NCBI GenBank assembly: GCA_021796175.1
Contig: JAJYOM010000041.1
Location: forward strand, 1 to 11,556
Direction: 5' to 3'
Length of the DNA: 11,556 nucleotides
Source: Thermoplasmata archaeon
GTDB taxonomy: Archaea; Thermoplasmatota; Thermoplasmata; Sysuiplasmatales; Sysuiplasmataceae
The position numbers and the translations under genes were made by a program. Positions within the stretch are counted from its first letter, which is position 1, and every line of letters starts with the position of its first letter. The notes below the pieces were generated by a model that saw only the letters and a list, made by a program, of their open reading frames with translations, made no database searches and was not told where the DNA came from. Shown in pieces: positions 7,556 through 11,556 of the stretch.

Positions 7556-8932
7556 CTACTTCCTTCTCCACTTTACACCCTCGGCGGTATCCTCCAGCAC
7601 TATGCCCATTTCAATGAGCCTGGAACGGATATCATCCGCCCTGCCGTAATCCCTCTCCTTTCTTGCCCTCTCCCTCTCCTGTATGAGATCCTCCACCTCT
7701 TTCTCCAGTCCGTCCCTCCTGAAGGACTCCTGCCTGATGATGCCCAGTACGCCGTTTACTCTTTTGAGAGCAGCCAGCACTTTTCCGGCGCCATCCGCGG
7801 ACAGCCTGCCCTCGTCCCTGAGCCTGTTCGCCTCCCTGAGATTGGTGAAGAGTGATGCAATTACATCCCTTGTATTGAAGTCGTCGTCCATCGACTGCCT
7901 GAAATCACTCTCCAGCCTGGCCGCCAGATCGTCTCCGGAGCCATGTCCCCCGGCAGTATGGAGAGAGAGCACAAACCCCTCCAGCCTCCTCCTTGCCTGA
8001 TCGCTTTCCTGCAGCGATGCGTCGCTGAAGTCTATCTGCCTCCTGTAAAGGCTGTTTGCAAAGAAGAACCTGACTGTCTCGGCCGGGAACTGTCTGAGCG
8101 TCTCCCTGACCGTGCTGAAATTCTTCAGAGACTTCGACATCTTCGCCCCGCCTGTGTTGAGCAGGCCGCAGTGCATCCAGTACCTGGCGAACTCCTTGTG
8201 AGTCAGGGACTCGCTCTGCTGTATCTCGTTCTCATGGTGCGGAAATATGAGATCTTCACCACCGCCGTGTATGTCGAGAGTCTCCCCGAGGTATTTCATG
8301 GACATGGCGGAACATTCTATATGCCATCCCGGCCTGCCGCGACCCCAGGGGCTTTCCCAGCTGACCTCGCCAGGCCTGGCCTCCTTCCAGAGAGCGAAAT
8401 CGCCGGGATTGCGCTTCCTCTCGTCAACCTCCACCCTGGCTCCTGCGAGTATCTGGTCCATGGACTGGCCTGACAGCTTCCCGTAGTCACTTGTGCGTGA
8501 AACGTCGAAGTAGACACTTCCGTCTATTGCATAGGCGAAACCACCCTCGACGAGTGACCGGACCATTGCCAGTATTTCCTCTATGTTGTCCGATGCCCTG
8601 ACGTATTCGCTGACGCTTCCGACGCCGAGCGACTTCATATCCTCCTGGAATTCATCTGCGAACTCTGCCGAAAGCTGCAGCGCCGGTATGTCTCTTTCTG
8701 CGGCGCGGGCGATGATCTTGTCGTCTATGTCAGTTATATTGACAATCAGTCTGACATTATAGCCGCTGTATGCCAGATATTTCGCTATTATGTCGAATGA
8801 TATGAAAGTCCGGGCATGACCGATGTGCATATGGTCGTAGACCGTCAGGCCACACACATACATGTTCACACGCGGCGGTGAAAGGGGCCTGAATTCGACC
8901 TTTTCCCTGGACATCGTGTCATACAGTTTCAT
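7556..8932 (-). CDS. cysS: Cysteinyl-tRNA synthetase
   Basis: This class I enzyme attaches cysteine to tRNA-Cys. The 458-residue length matches the family. MYVCGLTVYDHMHIGHAR holds the first zinc ligand C27 and the HIGH motif (36-39). The other zinc ligands are C207 (HIECSAM), H232 and E236 (PHHENE), matching E. coli Cys209, His234 and Glu238. KMSKS is intact at 264-268. A helical DALR-type anticodon-binding domain follows to the C-terminus, which ends KWRRK. Presence of CysRS means the cell does not depend only on the SepRS/SepCysS route for Cys-tRNA. The ATG follows a strong TATA box by 38 bases, predicting an 11-base leader. The gene is divergent from the pilin-like gene and convergent with gltX. 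Confidence 0.97.
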   Translation of the reverse strand: MKLYDTMSREKVEFRPLSPPRVNMYVCGLTVYDHMHIGHARTFISFDIIAKYLAYSGYNVRLIVNITDIDDKIIARAAERDIPALQLSAEFADEFQEDMKSLGVGSVSEYVRASDNIEEILAMVRSLVEGGFAYAIDGSVYFDVSRTSDYGKLSGQSMDQILAGARVEVDERKRNPGDFALWKEARPGEVSWESPWGRGRPGWHIECSAMSMKYLGETLDIHGGGEDLIFPHHENEIQQSESLTHKEFARYWMHCGLLNTGGAKMSKSLKNFSTVRETLRQFPAETVRFFFANSLYRRQIDFSDASLQESDQARRRLEGFVLSLHTAGGHGSGDDLAARLESDFRQSMDDDFNTRDVIASLFTNLREANRLRDEGRLSADGAGKVLAALKRVNGVLGIIRQESFRRDGLEKEVEDLIQERERARKERDYGRADDIRSRLIEMGIVLEDTAEGVKWRRK

Positions 8933-8964
8933 TTATGCGACCCGCTTCAAAATGTGAATGAATG

Positions 8965-8976
8965 CATATATTAAAG
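8965..8976 (-). promoter_or_regulatory. TATA box of cysS, readable in both directions
   Basis: The minus strand reads CTTTAATATATG, the best TATA match in the window, with expected transcription start near 8944. On the plus strand the same bases read CATATATTAAAG and could give a rightward start near 8996, upstream of the pilin-like gene. Confidence 0.6.
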
Positions 8977-9019
8977 ATGCCATCCGCAGGAGATTATCAC
9001 TTTCGAGAGTCTCGGCGCA

Positions 9020-9030
9020 GTATTAAAAAG
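9020..9030 (+). promoter_or_regulatory. TATA box of the pilin-like gene
   Basis: GTATTAAAAAG is centred about 33 bases before the ATG at 9058 and predicts transcription start near 9051, a leader of about 7 bases. This supports the 9058 start. Confidence 0.5.
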
Positions 9031-9057
9031 CGGGATGGGCGGGTTAAATGGCCGTAC

Positions 9058-10449
9058 ATGTACAGGAAAAGTCTCCCCGGCGATCGCCAGGGAGTTGCTG
9101 GCGCTGTAGCGACGATGTTCATTCTGCTGATAGTGCTGATGTTCATCACCATTTACATCTCTGGTTTTGTCCCGGTCTACGCCAGGAGCCAGGAATACAA
9201 CCACATGCAGCAGCTCAATGAGCAGTTCTCTGCATACCAGCTGCAGAACTACAACCTTGTGTCGGGCAACTGGCCCTACCCGGTCACCACAACAATGAAC
9301 CTGGGTACGGCTGGCATAGCGCCTTTCTCATCTCCTACCACCGGTTCACTAACCTATTCATCGTCTTCTTTCACCGCCACGCTGACTTACCAGCTGGGCC
9401 TTCCACTGTCCCAGCCCTCCTGCCAGCACGACTTTTATGACAACATGACAGGTACCCAGAGCAACCCGACGCATGCAGAGTCATACTTTATTCAGAGCAC
9501 GAGTGGTTTTTCAGGCCCCACTTTGACGCTCAAGAATCCCAACAGCTATTATGTCCCGCAGCACAGCACCGCCTGCCTTGTAATCAACTCATCGTACATC
9601 AACAGCAGCGACTTCGATGTCTTTCTCGGCACAAATTTCAATCATCTTAACAATTTCACACTGATAGTCACTGTCAACGGACACAATAACAACATTGACT
9701 TTCTGGGTTATGGAAACAATCTTACTGTCTGGTATATTTCCTACGGCGCATACAACAACATGTTTGACTTCGTTGGCAATTCATGCGGTTTCCAGTTCAC
9801 CGGCCATAATGACAAGGGCTATGTGCAGAACTACGGTAAGGGCGATGCAGCCCCCTTCGGCTGGCCATATTTTACTTCAATCACCCAGTATGCCACGGTG
9901 GGCGGTTCTCTGGCTGCTTCAGTTAATAATCAGTACTATACTCCACAGACACTTGTATACCAGGGAGGTGCAGTCATTCTGAGCCAGCACAGGGCATCGA
10001 TAGTTCAGAGCGGTCCCCAGTTAAGCGCCCTCAACAGCTCAAGCACGGGCGCCACAGTGGCGCTCAACCTCATTTCACTTCTTGGCCAGAACTTCACGCT
10101 CTCCGGAAACGGTCCTGTCTCTCTCACCAATACATATTTCTCCGGCAGCAATCTGTCAGTGGGCCAGTACAAAGGCATCAACAGGATCAATGTTCTCAAC
10201 CTGAGCATACAGACAAGCTATGCCTCAGCCTGGGCCAAGTACTTCACAACAGCGCTTTCCAAGCTGCAGAACGTCACAAGCAATCCGCTTGTTGCATTTG
10301 TCGGAAACGGCTGTTATGATGTCACCGGCACGCATGTGACATGGGGTGCATACTCGATCAGCGTGACCGGCGACACGTTGAACCTCTCCATCTATAACAT
10401 AGCCAACCTTGACATCGGAATCGGTTACCTTCAGACAACTGCAAACTGA
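9058..10449 (+). CDS. Large type IV pilin-like secreted surface protein
   Basis: The 463-residue product begins with a short basic leader (MYRKSLPGDRQG) followed by VAGAVATMF and a hydrophobic helix (about residues 13-36), the arrangement of archaeal class III (prepilin) signals cleaved by PibD/FlaK peptidases. The residue before the likely cleavage glycine is Gln rather than the usual Lys/Arg, with Arg10 one further back. The rest is outside the membrane: Ser/Thr/Asn/Tyr-rich, almost no Lys or Glu, predicted beta-rich. It has 11 N-glycosylation sequons (N129, 177, 182, 199, 221, 326, 345, 365, 381, 405, 442) and four cysteines (122, 173, 243, 419) that could form two disulfides. Residues 198-242 show repeated NN-started strands. 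No domain beyond the N-terminus is recognised. The frame opens at 8962, but codons before 9058 overlap the promoter. No pilus assembly genes are nearby. It could be a minor pilin, an adhesin or an S-layer-associated protein. Confidence 0.82.
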   Translation: MYRKSLPGDRQGVAGAVATMFILLIVLMFITIYISGFVPVYARSQEYNHMQQLNEQFSAYQLQNYNLVSGNWPYPVTTTMNLGTAGIAPFSSPTTGSLTYSSSSFTATLTYQLGLPLSQPSCQHDFYDNMTGTQSNPTHAESYFIQSTSGFSGPTLTLKNPNSYYVPQHSTACLVINSSYINSSDFDVFLGTNFNHLNNFTLIVTVNGHNNNIDFLGYGNNLTVWYISYGAYNNMFDFVGNSCGFQFTGHNDKGYVQNYGKGDAAPFGWPYFTSITQYATVGGSLAASVNNQYYTPQTLVYQGGAVILSQHRASIVQSGPQLSALNSSSTGATVALNLISLLGQNFTLSGNGPVSLTNTYFSGSNLSVGQYKGINRINVLNLSIQTSYASAWAKYFTTALSKLQNVTSNPLVAFVGNGCYDVTGTHVTWGAYSISVTGDTLNLSIYNIANLDIGIGYLQTTAN

Positions 10450-10517
10450 GAGAAGTCAGGCCGCTCTTCCGCAGCCGACTCCGGGAACAGCTTTGAGTCG
10501 TTACCCGTGCTGCCTGC

Positions 10518-10530
10518 ATAATTATTATAA
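10518..10530 (+). promoter_or_regulatory. TATA box of pyrD
   Basis: ATAATTATTATAA is the only AT-rich block in the 104-base gap after the pilin-like gene. The centre of TTATTATAA is 28 bases before the GTG at 10554, so transcription should begin at or within about 3 bases of the start codon. Confidence 0.55.
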
Positions 10531-10553
10531 CAAGCGCTGTTAACTGTCACACT

Positions 10554-11468
10554 GTGACCGGGCCAGATGTAAGGGCTGCCGTAGGCAGCCTCGGAATCAG
10601 AAACCCGCTGCTGCTTGCAAGCGGCATCCTTGGTGAAAGCTCCGGTTCGTTGATCAGGGTATACAAATCGGGTGCGGGCGGTGTTGTCACAAAGTCGATA
10701 GGTATCGACCCGAGGGCCGGGTACAAGAACCCTACCGTGTTCGAATTTGACAGCGGCATGCTCAACGCAATGGGCCTGCCAAATCCCGGCATCGGGCATT
10801 TTGGCGAAGTGGTGGCCAGGACAAAGGCAGCCGGAGTCCTGACCATTGCAAGCGTATTTGGTGCGAACGAGGAGCAATTCTCCTCTCTTGCCGCCAGAAT
10901 GCAGGAATACGGTGCCGATGCTGTGGAGCTCAACCTGAGCTGCCCTCATGTGGAAGGCTATGGCGCCGAGATCGGCAGCACTCCCGAGATGGTCAGCTCA
11001 ATTGTGCGCTCCGTTAGGTCCTCCGTCCGGATCCCTGTCTGGGCAAAGATGACGCCGAATGTTGCGGATGTTGCGGCCCTTGCAAAGTCAGCGGAGGATG
11101 CGGGTGCGGATGCGATTGTCGCAATCAACACTGTAAAAGGTATGGCAATATCAGCCAGGCTACGTATGCCCGTGCTGTCCAACAGTGTCGGTGGACTGTC
11201 GGGCAAGGCAGTGAAGTACGTCGGTCTAAGGTCAGTGTACGAGATATGCGGCCGCTGCACCATACCGGTAGTTGGAGTGGGCGGCATATACAGCGGAGAG
11301 GATGTTGCGGAGTATATCATGGCGGGTGCGAGTGCTGTGCAGGTCGGAACTGCTGTGTCTGAAGGCGGCCCTGGTGTCTTTTCCAGGATAGCGGACGAGC
11401 TCTCTCGTTTCATGGAAAATGAGGGCTTTTCTTCAATAGGGGAGATGATTGGAATTGCGCGAAGGTAG
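10554..11468 (+). CDS. pyrD: Dihydroorotate dehydrogenase, class 1B catalytic subunit
   Basis: PyrD oxidises dihydroorotate to orotate, the fourth step of UMP synthesis, using FMN in a TIM barrel in the cytoplasm. The 304-residue length fits class 1. NPLLLASGILGES (17-29), VTKSIG (45-50) and NAMGLPNPG (71-79) are substrate- and FMN-binding segments. NLSCP places the class 1 catalytic base at C130, the position known in Lactococcus PyrDA; class 2 would have Ser. IPVVGVGGIYSGEDV (237-251) and AGASAVQVGTA (257-267) bind the FMN phosphate. The GTG start at 10554 is chosen because the family N-terminus begins there and a TATA box lies 28 bases upstream. The next gene looks like PyrK, the iron-sulfur/FAD partner that makes class 1B NAD-dependent. 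An 8-bp hairpin lies in codons 7-13. Confidence 0.95.
   Translation: MTGPDVRAAVGSLGIRNPLLLASGILGESSGSLIRVYKSGAGGVVTKSIGIDPRAGYKNPTVFEFDSGMLNAMGLPNPGIGHFGEVVARTKAAGVLTIASVFGANEEQFSSLAARMQEYGADAVELNLSCPHVEGYGAEIGSTPEMVSSIVRSVRSSVRIPVWAKMTPNVADVAALAKSAEDAGADAIVAINTVKGMAISARLRMPVLSNSVGGLSGKAVKYVGLRSVYEICGRCTIPVVGVGGIYSGEDVAEYIMAGASAVQVGTAVSEGGPGVFSRIADELSRFMENEGFSSIGEMIGIARR
10573..10591 (+). repeat. GC-rich hairpin within the first codons of pyrD
   Basis: GGCTGCC, a three-base loop GTA, then GGCAGCC: a perfect 7-bp stem, extended to 8 bp by a G-U pair (10573 with 10591). It starts about 20 bases into a message predicted to be leaderless. It may affect initiation, or simply reflect the Ala-Ala-Val-Gly-Ser codons. 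Confidence 0.45.
11441..11450 (+). promoter_or_regulatory. Shine-Dalgarno sequence for the pyrK-like gene
   Basis: GGAGATGATT within the end of pyrD differs from the archaeal GGAGGTGATC consensus at two positions. It ends four bases before a TTG codon at 11455, which decides the start of the following frame. Confidence 0.55.
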
Positions 11469-11556
11469 ACTGAAGCTCGTCGAAGTTGAGGAACTGGTGA
11501 AGGAATCCCCATCAATATGGACCATCAGGTACAGGGATAACGCTCCAGCTCTTCCG
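11455..11556 (+). CDS. pyrK: Probable dihydroorotate dehydrogenase electron-transfer subunit, 5' end
   Basis: Only 34 codons are inside the window, open to the edge. From the TTG at 11455 the product reads MREGRLKLVEVEELVKESPS and continues IWTIRYRDNAPALP. This is the pattern of the PyrK N-terminus: a short strand (LKLVEVEELV), E-(S/T)-P, a second strand (IWTIRYRD), then a Pro that in PyrK begins PGQFVM. PyrK carries FAD and a [2Fe-2S] cluster and passes electrons from PyrD to NAD+. The start overlaps pyrD by 14 bases and has a strong Shine-Dalgarno sequence, as expected for translational coupling of two subunits. An in-frame TTG at 11449 is less likely because it abuts the Shine-Dalgarno sequence. 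The call rests on a short N-terminus plus gene order. Confidence 0.72.
   Translation, partial: MREGRLKLVEVEELVKESPSIWTIRYRDNAPALP

Noticed and set aside
7943..8473. 176-codon plus-strand frame opposite cysS
   Set aside because: Covers the catalytic core of cysS on the other strand; no start signals and no domain.
8962..9057. Extended N-terminus of the pilin-like protein from the ATG at 8962
   Set aside because: It would put 32 polar residues before the prepilin signal and overlap both TATA boxes; a short basic leader from 9058 fits the family.
10450..10553. Possible small RNA or tRNA between the pilin-like gene and pyrD
   Set aside because: No cloverleaf, no box C/D motifs and no long stem; only the pyrD promoter is visible.
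10958..11515. 185-codon minus-strand frame opposite pyrD
   Set aside because: Antisense to pyrD and the pyrK-like start; Pro/Ser/Thr-rich as expected for a complementary-strand frame.
1..11556. CRISPR arrays, insertion sequences, toxin-antitoxin or defence genes
   Set aside because: No regularly spaced repeats, no terminal inverted repeats or transposase motifs, and all long frames are accounted for by the genes listed.

Overview
The window looks like a stretch of chromosome from a euryarchaeal-type archaeon, most likely of the Thermoplasmata (Thermoplasmatota), probably uncultured. The reasons are an archaeal ATP-dependent DNA ligase, a Hef-type repair helicase without its nuclease half, an archaeal-type glutamyl-tRNA synthetase, a prepilin-type surface protein, a class 1B PyrD followed by what looks like PyrK, heavy use of AGG and ATA codons, and archaeal TATA boxes about 27 to 38 bases upstream of most start codons. 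The phylum is an inference; no 16S gene is present.

Layout. Bases 1-1670 hold the 3' part of sucC and all of sucD (succinyl-CoA synthetase, one operon, plus strand). Bases 1672-3429 hold the DNA ligase on the minus strand. Bases 3430-3642 are a 213-base divergent promoter region that also contains a 17-codon upstream ORF. Bases 3643-4179 (+) encode an unrecognised four-helix membrane protein. Bases 4187-5764 (-) encode the Hef-like helicase. Bases 5879-7552 (+) encode GluRS and 7556-8932 (-) encode CysRS. Bases 9058-10449 (+) encode a large pilin-like, sequon-rich secreted protein. Bases 10554-11468 (+) encode PyrD, and from 11455 to the window edge a second cistron begins that looks like PyrK. 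No gene-free stretch exceeds 300 bases. I see no tRNA, rRNA, CRISPR array, insertion sequence or transposase.

How it works together. This is mostly housekeeping: energy metabolism (SucCD), DNA repair (ligase and helicase, separated by the membrane protein), translation (two class I aminoacyl-tRNA synthetases facing each other) and pyrimidine synthesis (PyrDK). Genes alternate strand, so three convergent pairs meet with only 1, 7 and 3 bases between stop codons, and all promoters sit in short divergent gaps. Most first genes appear leaderless or nearly so, while the internal genes sucD and pyrK carry Shine-Dalgarno sequences.

The parts that are not routine are the pilin-like glycoprotein candidate with an asparagine-ladder segment, the orphan membrane protein with an in-frame upstream ORF, and the nuclease-less Hef helicase ending in a PCNA-binding-like tail. 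I found no clear multi-gene undescribed system.
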